From: Brenneria nigrifluens DSM 30175 = ATCC 13028
GTDB taxonomy: Bacteria; Pseudomonadota; Gammaproteobacteria; Enterobacterales; Enterobacteriaceae
Length of the DNA stretch: 64,000 nucleotides
Reading direction: 5' to 3'
NCBI RefSeq assembly: GCF_005484965.1
Contig: NZ_CP034036.1
Location: 1,116,001 to 1,180,000, forward strand
Shown here in pieces: positions 24,821 to 31,936 of this stretch. Made by a program: the position numbers and the translations under genes. The notes under the pieces were generated by a model, which ran no database searches, was not told where the DNA came from, and saw nothing but the letters and a program-made list of their open reading frames with translations. Every line of letters starts with the position of its first letter. The first letter of the stretch is position 1.

Positions 24821-25894
24821 ATGCAAAAAGACGCTCTTAACAACATCAATATTGTGGAAGAACAGATACTGATTACCCCGGATGAACTGAAAGCCAAGTT
24901 CCCGCTAAGCGACGGCGAGCGCCAAGCCATCGCCAGCGCCCGCGAAACCATCGCCAATATTATTCATGGGCGAGATCGGCGTCTGCTGATCGTATGCGGC
25001 CCCTGTTCTATCCATGATACCGATGCCGCCCTGGAGTACGGGCGCCGTCTGCAATCCCTCTCGGCTGAATTGAGCGATCGGCTGTATATCGTTATGCGGG
25101 TGTACTTTGAAAAGCCGCGCACCACCGTCGGTTGGAAAGGATTAATTAACGATCCTCACATGGATGGCTCTTGCGATGTGGAAGCCGGGTTGCATATCGC
25201 CCGTGAGCTATTGCTCAAGCTGGTTAACATGGGGTTACCGCTGGCGACTGAAGCGCTGGATCCCAACAATCCGCAGTATCTGGGCGACCTGTTCAGTTGG
25301 TCGGCGATTGGCGCCCGCACCACCGAATCGCAAACGCACCGCGAAATGGCATCCGGCCTCTCCATGCCCGTCGGGTTCAAAAACGGCACCGACGGCAGCC
25401 TTGGCACGGCAATTAATGCGATGAGAGCGGCGGCCATGCCGCACCGGTTTATGGGGATTAATCAATCCGGCCAGGTTTGCCTGCTGCACACGCAGGGAAA
25501 TGCGGACGGCCATGTTATTTTGCGCGGCGGCAAAACGCCAAACTACAGTGCGCCAGACGTTGCAGAATGTGAAAAACAGATGCTTGATGCGGGACTGAAT
25601 CCGGCGCTGATGGTAGATTGTAGCCATGGCAACTCAAATAAAGATTACCGTCGGCAACCCTTGGTGGTCGAGTCGGTCATTGAGCAGATTAAGGCAGGCA
25701 ACCGTTCGATCATCGGCCTGATGCTGGAAAGTCATCTTCACGAAGGCAGCCAGTCTTCAGAGCAGCCGCGTGCGGAAATGCGCTATGGCGTATCGGTAAC
25801 GGATGCCTGTATCAGTTGGGAAAATACAGAAACGTTACTGCGTTCCGTACATCAGGAGCTTGGCGCGGAACGGGTAAAACATTCAGGAGAGTAA
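24821..25894 (+). CDS. aroF: DAHP synthase, tyrosine-sensitive type
   Basis: 357 residues starting MQKDALNNINIVEEQ as in E. coli AroF; the frame is open upstream to 24767 but without the conserved start. Active-site blocks: VCGPCSIHD, FEKPRTTVGWKGLINDPHMD, GFKNGTDGSLGTAINA and MVDCSHGNSNKD. It condenses erythrose-4-phosphate and phosphoenolpyruvate in the first step of the shikimate pathway. It is coupled to tyrA with a 6-base gap, which supports the tyrosine-regulated isoenzyme. Confidence 0.96.
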   Translation: MQKDALNNINIVEEQILITPDELKAKFPLSDGERQAIASARETIANIIHGRDRRLLIVCGPCSIHDTDAALEYGRRLQSLSAELSDRLYIVMRVYFEKPRTTVGWKGLINDPHMDGSCDVEAGLHIARELLLKLVNMGLPLATEALDPNNPQYLGDLFSWSAIGARTTESQTHREMASGLSMPVGFKNGTDGSLGTAINAMRAAAMPHRFMGINQSGQVCLLHTQGNADGHVILRGGKTPNYSAPDVAECEKQMLDAGLNPALMVDCSHGNSNKDYRRQPLVVESVIEQIKAGNRSIIGLMLESHLHEGSQSSEQPRAEMRYGVSVTDACISWENTETLLRSVHQELGAERVKHSGE

Positions 25895-25900
25895 CAGAAG

Positions 25901-27022
25901 ATGGTAGCTGAACTGACCGCGTTGCGTGATCAGATAGACGAGGTGGATAAAGAGCTGTTAGCGCTGCTATCACGCCGATTGCGTTTGGTGGCGGAAGTGG
26001 GGGAGGTCAAAAGCCGTTATGGCTTGCCTATCTATGCGCCCGATCGCGAAGCCGCCATGTTCAGTTCGCGCCGTAAAGAGGCCGCTCTGCTGGGTGTGCC
26101 TCCCGATCTGATTGAAGATATTTTGCGTCGCGTTATGCGCGAATCCTACTCCAGCGAAAATGATAAGGGATTTAAGACATTGAATCCTCAACTGCGTCCG
26201 GTGGTTATCGTCGGCGGCCGTGGGCAGATGGGGGCGCTGTTTGAAAAAATGCTGACGCTGTCGGGGTATCAGGTCAGGATCCTGGAGCAGGAGGACTGGC
26301 CGCAAGCGGAAACCCTGCTATCTGACGCCGGCATGGTGATTGTCAGCGTGCCGATCCATGTCACTGAACAGGTTATCGCCCGTCTGCCTAAATTGCCGGA
26401 TGACTGTATTCTGGTGGATTTGGCTTCGGTCAAAAACGGCCCGCTGCAAGCGATGCTGGCCGCCCATCGCGGACCGGTGCTTGGGCTGCATCCCATGTTC
26501 GGACCGGATAGCGGCAGCCTGGCGAAACAGGTGGTGGTCTATTGCGACGGACGTCAGCCGGAATCCTATCAATGGCTGCTGGAGCAGATACAGGTGTGGG
26601 GCGCGCGTTTACATCGCATCAGCGCGGTGGAGCACGATCAGAATATGATGTTTATTCAGGCGCTGCGCCATTTTGCCACTTTCGCTTACGGCCTGCATTT
26701 GGCGGAAGAGAACGTACAGCTGGAGCAGTTGCTGGCGTTGTCATCGCCCATTTACCGTTTGGAATTGATCATGGTAGGCCGCTTGTTTGCTCAGGATCCG
26801 CAACTATACGCCGACATCATTATGTCTTCTGAAAATAATCTGGCATTGATTAAACGTTATTATAAACGTTTCGGCGAGGTCATCGAGCTGTTGGAACATG
26901 CGGATAAAGCCGAGTTTATCAACAGCTTCAAAAGAATCGAACGCTGGTTTGGTGATTACGCCGGACGATTCCTGTCTGAAAGCAGGACTTTATTACGTCA
27001 GGCCAACGATATCCGGCAATAA
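25901..27022 (+). CDS. tyrA: Bifunctional chorismate mutase/prephenate dehydrogenase
   Basis: 373 residues. N-terminal chorismate mutase domain about 1-90 (LRDQIDEVDKELLALLSRRL). NAD-binding prephenate dehydrogenase domain from about 100 (VVIVGGRGQMGALFEKML), with GLHPMFGPDSG and HDQNMMFIQALRHF at the active site. It makes 4-hydroxyphenylpyruvate for tyrosine. It forms an operon with aroF under TyrR control and converges on pheA across a shared terminator. Confidence 0.97.
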   Translation: MVAELTALRDQIDEVDKELLALLSRRLRLVAEVGEVKSRYGLPIYAPDREAAMFSSRRKEAALLGVPPDLIEDILRRVMRESYSSENDKGFKTLNPQLRPVVIVGGRGQMGALFEKMLTLSGYQVRILEQEDWPQAETLLSDAGMVIVSVPIHVTEQVIARLPKLPDDCILVDLASVKNGPLQAMLAAHRGPVLGLHPMFGPDSGSLAKQVVVYCDGRQPESYQWLLEQIQVWGARLHRISAVEHDQNMMFIQALRHFATFAYGLHLAEENVQLEQLLALSSPIYRLELIMVGRLFAQDPQLYADIIMSSENNLALIKRYYKRFGEVIELLEHADKAEFINSFKRIERWFGDYAGRFLSESRTLLRQANDIRQ

Positions 27023-27046
27023 TAGGTTTTAACAACCAGCCTATTC

Positions 27047-27073
27047 GCCATCCCGCGATATAGCCGGGATGGC
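27047..27073. terminator. hairpin between convergent tyrA and pheA
   Basis: Stem GCCATCCCG/CGGGATGGC with a short T-rich tail on the plus strand (CTCTTTC). Probably ends tyrA transcripts and perhaps pheA transcripts. Confidence 0.65.
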
Positions 27074-27078
27074 CTCTT

Positions 27079-28239
27079 TCACTCGTTGACGTCTACGGGC
27101 ACGACGTTTTCACTGGGGTAGCAGCCTAACACCTTCAGTGAGCGCGTAATCGATGTCAATTCCCGCAGTGCCTTCTGCATCGCCTCGCTGCGCAGATTGG
27201 CCTGCACATCAATGTAGAACATCTCTTCCCAGGGGTTGCCGTTGATCGGCCGGGATTCCAGTTTGGTCATAATGATGCCCTGGTCGCGCAGCACCAGCAG
27301 CGCTTCAACCAGCGCGCCTGACTGCTGCCCTGTCGCCATAATCAGCGTGGTCTTGGCCGGAACCTGTTCCGTCACTTCGATGGGCTTACGCGCCAGAACG
27401 ATAAACCGGGTGATATTTTGCGACTGGTTGGCCAGATTGTGTTCGAGAACCTGCAAGTTATATAGCATGCCGCCGGCTTCGCTTCCCAACGCCGCGGCTT
27501 TGGGCGAGTTAAGCGCCGCCACTTTTTCCATTGCCGCGGCGGTGCTTTCGCAGTATTCAATTTTCCAGTCCGGGAAACGACTCAGGAAATGGCTGCATTG
27601 CTGGAACGGCTGCGGGTGGCTGTAAACGGTTTCAATCTGATCGAGACTGGTCGCGGTAGCAACCAATACGCAGTGGTTGATGGGATTCGTCAGTTCGCCG
27701 ACGATCGACAACCCGGTGTGCTGCAACAGGTCGTAGACATCGTTAATGGAGCCTGAACTTGTATTTTCAATCGGCAACACGGCGTAGTCCGCCTGACCCG
27801 TTTCCACCATATTGAAGATATCCTGGAATTTATGGCAGCCGCACTCGATGAACTGCTCGAAATGCCGGGCCGCATATTGGCGGGCCGCCAGATGCGAATA
27901 AGATCCCTTCGGCCCAAGAAAGGCTATGCGCGCGGAGTGAGCGGTGGTCTGGTTGAGATGGTGTTGCAGCAGCGCCTGCTGCGTCAGCACTGAATCTTCA
28001 ATAATAAGCTGGAATAAACGGGTGATGTAGTGACCGTCGAGGTGATATTTCTTCCCCGCGACCGTGAGCTTATCAAGCAAATCACGTTCGCGCTCTTTGT
28101 CGCGGATAGGGCGATGAGAATGCAATTTAGTGCGTGCGATGTCGAGCGCCAGCTCCCGTCTCTCCGCTAACAATTCCAGTAATTTTACATCCAGCTCGCT
28201 GATGCGCTCGCGTAATGCCAGTAGTGGGTTATCGGTCAT
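27079..28239 (-). CDS. pheA: Bifunctional chorismate mutase/prephenate dehydratase
   Basis: 386 residues in three parts: chorismate mutase (about 1-100), prephenate dehydratase (about 105-285, with IENTSSGSINDVYDLL and NITRFIVL), and the C-terminal ACT domain (GALVEALLVLRDQG and ESRPINGNPWEEMF) that binds phenylalanine for feedback inhibition. It makes phenylpyruvate. Expression is controlled by the pheL attenuator upstream. The leader between attenuator and start carries an inserted hairpin element at 28268-28320. Confidence 0.97.
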   Translation of the reverse strand: MTDNPLLALRERISELDVKLLELLAERRELALDIARTKLHSHRPIRDKERERDLLDKLTVAGKKYHLDGHYITRLFQLIIEDSVLTQQALLQHHLNQTTAHSARIAFLGPKGSYSHLAARQYAARHFEQFIECGCHKFQDIFNMVETGQADYAVLPIENTSSGSINDVYDLLQHTGLSIVGELTNPINHCVLVATATSLDQIETVYSHPQPFQQCSHFLSRFPDWKIEYCESTAAAMEKVAALNSPKAAALGSEAGGMLYNLQVLEHNLANQSQNITRFIVLARKPIEVTEQVPAKTTLIMATGQQSGALVEALLVLRDQGIIMTKLESRPINGNPWEEMFYIDVQANLRSEAMQKALRELTSITRSLKVLGCYPSENVVPVDVNE

Positions 28240-28267
28240 TATCCTGTTACCTGTTTGCTGTTCTTAT

Positions 28268-28320
28268 AAATCGCCGGGAGCGATTTTCAACGTCGCCTGC
28301 GACGGCCCGGGATAGCCCGC
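28268..28320. repeat. triple-hairpin repeat in the pheA leader
   Basis: AAATCG/CGATTT, then CGTCGC/GCGACG, then a GGCCCGGG-rich arm. Closely similar to the element at 40322-40374 before 5S rRNA. It lies between the attenuator terminator and the pheA start. A further decayed piece (AAAATCGCCGGAAGCGATGT) is at about 28526. Confidence 0.65.
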
Positions 28321-28322
28321 CA

Positions 28323-28356
28323 TAAAAAAAAGCCTCCTGTTTCAGGAGGCTTTTTG
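28323..28356 (-). terminator. pheA attenuator terminator
   Basis: On the minus strand AGCCTCCTG/CAGGAGGCT with a 3-base loop is followed by an eight-T run, 43 bases after the pheL stop. Starved for Phe-tRNA, the ribosome would stall in pheL and favour the antiterminator. Confidence 0.9.
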
Positions 28357-28399
28357 TTCGTCTTCGTATTCTTGCTCTTACGACGAATCGCCTCCCAAA

Positions 28400-28447
28400 T
28401 CAGGGGAAGGTGAAAAAGAATATGAAGAAGAACGGTGTGTTAGTCAT
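28400..28447 (-). CDS. pheL: pheA operon leader peptide
   Basis: The minus strand ATG at 28447 encodes 15 residues, MTNTPFFFIFFFTFP, with seven phenylalanines, followed by TGA. Length and composition match E. coli PheL. It works as a sensor of charged tRNA-Phe: stalling on the Phe codons prevents the downstream terminator from forming. Confidence 0.93.
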   Translation of the reverse strand: MTNTPFFFIFFFTFP

Positions 28448-28493
28448 GCTGAACCGGTATGTAAGAAACATAGGTATGAAATAATAGCATGTA

Positions 28494-28522
28494 AAGTTAC
28501 GGTTGGCTTTTCATCCTGTCAA
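28494..28522 (-). promoter_or_regulatory. pheL-pheA promoter
   Basis: On the minus strand TTGACA (28522-28517), 17 bases, TAACTT (28499-28494), about 50 bases before pheL. Confidence 0.7.
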
Positions 28523-28587
28523 TACAAAATCGCCGGAAGCGATGTTGAACAACGCACAGAGACGGCACTTTAGGGCCCCCGAGATAC

Positions 28588-28610
28588 AAAAACGCGCCCT
28601 CAGGCGCGTT
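28588..28610 (-). terminator. raiA terminator
   Basis: AACGCGCC/GGCGCGTT with a 4-base loop and a T-run on the minus strand, 22 bases after the raiA stop. Confidence 0.8.
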
Positions 28611-28632
28611 AGATAACAATAATGAAGTCGGA

Positions 28633-28971
28633 TTATTCTTCCTGCGGCACCTGCAGGTTGGCATCTTTGACGCAAGCCGCCGCCCGGCGCGCCTCGCCTT
28701 TATGCTGCACTTTGTTTAATTGGCGCTCAAGCTTGGCGATAAGCTCATTAATGGCGGCATACATATCTTCATGTTTGGCACTGGCGACCAGCGGTCCGTT
28801 TGGCGTACTGATTGTTGCATCGGCAACGAAACCCTGAGGTTCTTTTGACAGAATGATGTGCGGGTTAATCAGATGGGCTTGCCACTTATCCAGTTTAGAA
28901 AGACGGTCTTCGACATGCTGACGTATTGCGGGGGTGATATCCATTTGCTTACTGGTAATATTGATAGTCAT
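28633..28971 (-). CDS. raiA: Ribosome-associated inhibitor RaiA (YfiA)
   Basis: 112 residues starting MTINITSKQMDITPAIRQHV at 28971, as in E. coli; the frame continues upstream to 29052 without homology. HIILSKEPQGFVADATIS and the basic EARRAA region are conserved. It binds the 30S subunit in stationary phase or cold and opposes 100S dimer formation. It lies between pheL and bamD as in E. coli. Confidence 0.96.
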   Translation of the reverse strand: MTINITSKQMDITPAIRQHVEDRLSKLDKWQAHLINPHIILSKEPQGFVADATISTPNGPLVASAKHEDMYAAINELIAKLERQLNKVQHKGEARRAAACVKDANLQVPQEE

Positions 28972-29173
28972 ATAACTTACCTCTCTGCCTTTGTCCGTCT
29001 TGGATAATTTCAGCATAACGCGAGTGAAGACAAAAATCGTGATTATGATCACTTTTTTTTGTCACTTTTTGTCAGGAAAACGTGATTTGTGGACCATGCT
29101 CAGGAATCGACGGGAAGTGCTTGAGAGGGGGTATAAGCTATGTCATTATCGAAAGGATATATTGAACCCGCCA

Positions 29174-29200
29174 TAAAAAAACGGCAACCGAAGCTGCCGT
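29174..29200 (-). terminator. bamD terminator
   Basis: On the minus strand ACGGCAGC-TTCG-GTTGCCGT followed by seven T, 24 bases after the bamD stop. Confidence 0.88.
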
Positions 29201-29224
29201 CTTATTCTTTTATTCGCAGTTATT

Positions 29225-29959
29225 TTAAGCCGGATTCGCAGCGATGATTTTAGCGACTTTATCCGCCTGCGTCGCCAACTGAAGCTCGCGGTAGGCATTT
29301 TCCATCAATGGCAAGGCATCTTTGGTGGCCTTGGTGTCCGGATAATCACGCAGCATTTGCTCGACGCGATTAACTACTGCCACATAAGCGCCGCGTTTCG
29401 TGTAATATTGCGCGACGGAAAGTTCATATTTAGCCAATCGCTCTTTCAGATAGACCAGCCGCTTATTGGCGTCGGTTGCATACTGGCTGTTTGGGTAGCT
29501 TTGAATCAGCCGGCTGAAATCCCGGAAGGCCATGCGGGCATACTGGGGGTCGCGATCGGAGCGATCGACGCCAAAGAACCCCTGTAGCGCGCTGTCGTCG
29601 AGAGCCATATCGGTCAGTCCACGCATGTACAAGACATAATCAGCGCTTGTATGAGTGGGGTTTAAGCGCAGGAAACGATCGATGGAGGCCTGGGCCAACG
29701 GCAGTTCGGCGGATTTATAGTAGGCGTAAATCAAGTCCAACTGCACCTGCTGAGAATAGGGGCCGAATGGATAGCGGTTGTCCAGTGCTTCCAACTGCGT
29801 GATGGCGGCTCTAAAGTTGCCGTCCTGCAGTTTTTGTTGAGCATTTGCATACAGTTCGGACGGCGGACTGTCAGGAACCGCATCCTTGGAATTGCTGGAG
29901 CAGCCAGCCAGCGCCAGGCTAAACGTGGCGGCAGCCACCAGATATTTCATACGCGTCAT
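29225..29959 (-). CDS. bamD: Outer membrane assembly lipoprotein BamD
   Basis: 244 residues. Lipobox LALAGC with Cys20 followed by Ser-Ser (outer-membrane sorting). Five tetratricopeptide-type helix pairs follow (for example YANAQQKLQDGNFRAAITQL and YPFGPYSQQVQLDLIYAYYK). It is the essential partner of BamA in inserting outer-membrane proteins. Divergent from rluD. Confidence 0.97.
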   Translation of the reverse strand: MTRMKYLVAAATFSLALAGCSSNSKDAVPDSPPSELYANAQQKLQDGNFRAAITQLEALDNRYPFGPYSQQVQLDLIYAYYKSAELPLAQASIDRFLRLNPTHTSADYVLYMRGLTDMALDDSALQGFFGVDRSDRDPQYARMAFRDFSRLIQSYPNSQYATDANKRLVYLKERLAKYELSVAQYYTKRGAYVAVVNRVEQMLRDYPDTKATKDALPLMENAYRELQLATQADKVAKIIAANPA

Positions 29960-30092
29960 GACGTTTTGATTATCCTCAGAGTGTTATTCCGGGAGACTGT
30001 CCGTTAAGCTCCCGATTTAGACCAGTGACAATAGTACATTATTTTAAACGGCGTCGCCGTGAAAACCCAACGTTAACGAAGAAGCTGCAACT

Positions 30093-31070
30093 ATGGCACA
30101 ACAAGTACAACTCACCGCAACGGTGGCCGAATCTCAACTCGGACAACGTTTAGATCAGGCTTTGGCCGAATTGTTCCCTGATTATTCACGATCTCGTATA
30201 AAAGAGTGGATCCTCGAGAACCGGGTACAGATTAATGGCATTGTCAGCAATAAGCCAAAAGTGAAGGTACTGGGCGGCGAATCGATTGCGATTGACGCGC
30301 TTATTGAGGAAGAGGCGCGCTGGGAAGCGCAGGATATCGCGCTGGATATCGTGTATGAAGATCAGGATATCCTGGTAATTAATAAACCCAGAGATTTGGT
30401 GGTTCATCCCGGCGCGGGTAATCCTGACGGCACGGTGCTCAATGCGCTGTTGCATCACTATCCTGAGATAGCGGATGTTCCGCGGGCAGGTATTGTTCAT
30501 CGTCTGGATAAAGATACCACGGGGCTAATGGTGGTGGCGAAAACCGTCCCTGCACAGACCCGGCTGGTTGAATCATTACAGGCGCGTGAAATTACGCGTG
30601 AATATGAGGCCGTCGCCATTGGCACCATGACGGCGGGGGGAATGGTTGACGAGCCGATTGCGCGTCATGCGACAAAACGCACGCATATGGCGGTCCATCC
30701 GATGGGGAAACCGGCGGTCACACACTACCGGATTATGGAGCATTTCCGCGCACACACGCGCTTGCGCTTGCGCCTGGAAACGGGACGCACCCACCAGATT
30801 CGCGTACATATGTCGCATATAAACCATCCATTGGTGGGGGACCCGCTATACGGCGGCCGTCCTCGCCCGCCGAAAGGCGCATCTGACGAGTTCATTACGG
30901 TGCTGCGCGGTTTTGATCGCCAGGCGCTGCACGCCACAATGTTGCGGCTATATCATCCCGTCAGCGGGATACAAATGGAGTGGCATGCGCCCTTGCCGCA
31001 AGATATGGTCGATCTTATCAATGCATTAAAAGCCGATACCGAAGCGTTCCAGGATCAACTCAACTGGTGA
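30093..31070 (+). CDS. rluD: 23S rRNA pseudouridine synthase RluD
   Basis: 325 residues: an N-terminal S4 RNA-binding domain (LGQRLDQALAELFPDYSRSR) and a catalytic domain with Asp in GIVHRLDKDTTGLMVVAKT. TGRTHQIRVHMSHINHPLVG is the conserved late motif. It modifies positions 1911, 1915 and 1917 in helix 69 of 23S rRNA. It is followed 7 bases later by pgeF. Confidence 0.97.
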   Translation: MAQQVQLTATVAESQLGQRLDQALAELFPDYSRSRIKEWILENRVQINGIVSNKPKVKVLGGESIAIDALIEEEARWEAQDIALDIVYEDQDILVINKPRDLVVHPGAGNPDGTVLNALLHHYPEIADVPRAGIVHRLDKDTTGLMVVAKTVPAQTRLVESLQAREITREYEAVAIGTMTAGGMVDEPIARHATKRTHMAVHPMGKPAVTHYRIMEHFRAHTRLRLRLETGRTHQIRVHMSHINHPLVGDPLYGGRPRPPKGASDEFITVLRGFDRQALHATMLRLYHPVSGIQMEWHAPLPQDMVDLINALKADTEAFQDQLNW

Positions 31071-31077
31071 TGAAACG

Positions 31078-31803
31078 ATGCTAATTTATCCTGACTGGCC
31101 GATGCCGGAGAATATCCGGGCCTGTAGCACCACTCGTTATGACGGCGCCAGTTTGCCGCCGTATGATGCGCTCAATCTGGGAAGCCATGTCGGTGATGAT
31201 ATCGAAAAGGTGAGGGTGAACCGTCAGATGCTGGTTGATGAAGCGGGTTTGCCATCAATGCCGCATTGGTTGGAGCAGGTTCACGGTACGGATGTGATTC
31301 GCATCGGCAGTGCAGCTCCGCTTTCCGTTCGCGGCGACGCGGCTTATACGGATCGGAAAGAGCGGGTTTGTGCCGTGATGACCGCCGACTGTTTACCGGT
31401 GCTGTTTTGTTCCGCCGCCGGCGATGAGGTCGCCGCGGCGCATGCAGGCTGGCGCGGGCTGTGCGCCGGCGTACTGGAAGAGACGCTTTCCTGCTTCCGC
31501 GCGAAACCGTCGCGGATTATGGCATGGCTCGGCCCGGCAATCGGTCCGGATGCATTTGAGGTCGGTGCGGAAGTTCGCGAAGCATTTATCCGGCATGACG
31601 CCGTGGCCGAGTCGGCATTCAGGGCTAACGGCGACAAGTTTCTGGCCGATATATACCAGTTGGCGCGTTTACGTTTGCGCGCAGCCGGCGTGACGCAAAT
31701 TTTTGGCGGAGACGACTGCACCGTAAGCGATCGGCAAAAATTTTTCTCTTATCGGCGTGATGGCGTGACGGGCCGTATGGCAAGTTTAATCTGGCTGATA
31801 TAA
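31078..31803 (+). CDS. pgeF: Purine nucleoside phosphorylase/laccase-like PgeF (YfiH)
   Basis: 241 residues of the YfiH/multicopper-polyphenol-oxidoreductase family. HWLEQVHGTDVIRI, MTADCLPVLFC, AAAHAGWRGLCAGVLEET and GPAIGPDAFEVG contain the zinc-binding His/Cys residues. Proposed roles are purine nucleoside cleavage and peptidoglycan editing. It follows rluD at 7 bases and precedes clpB as in E. coli. Confidence 0.94.
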   Translation: MLIYPDWPMPENIRACSTTRYDGASLPPYDALNLGSHVGDDIEKVRVNRQMLVDEAGLPSMPHWLEQVHGTDVIRIGSAAPLSVRGDAAYTDRKERVCAVMTADCLPVLFCSAAGDEVAAAHAGWRGLCAGVLEETLSCFRAKPSRIMAWLGPAIGPDAFEVGAEVREAFIRHDAVAESAFRANGDKFLADIYQLARLRLRAAGVTQIFGGDDCTVSDRQKFFSYRRDGVTGRMASLIWLI

Positions 31804-31866
31804 CCTATTGAATTAAGACGATCCACGGCAAGTAACATTTTAATCCCATTACTACTGGCGAAATAA

Positions 31867-31895
31867 CCTTGAAATTTTGAGGGTTGACCTCATCT
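31867..31895 (+). promoter_or_regulatory. sigma-32 heat-shock promoter of clpB
   Basis: CCTTGAAA (31867-31874), 13 bases, CCTCATCT (31888-31895). Close to the sigma-32 consensus and to the E. coli clpB promoter region. Confidence 0.85.
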
Positions 31896-31936
31896 GATCT
31901 CCAGTAGCAGTTTTGACCAGTTATATGGGAGGTGTT

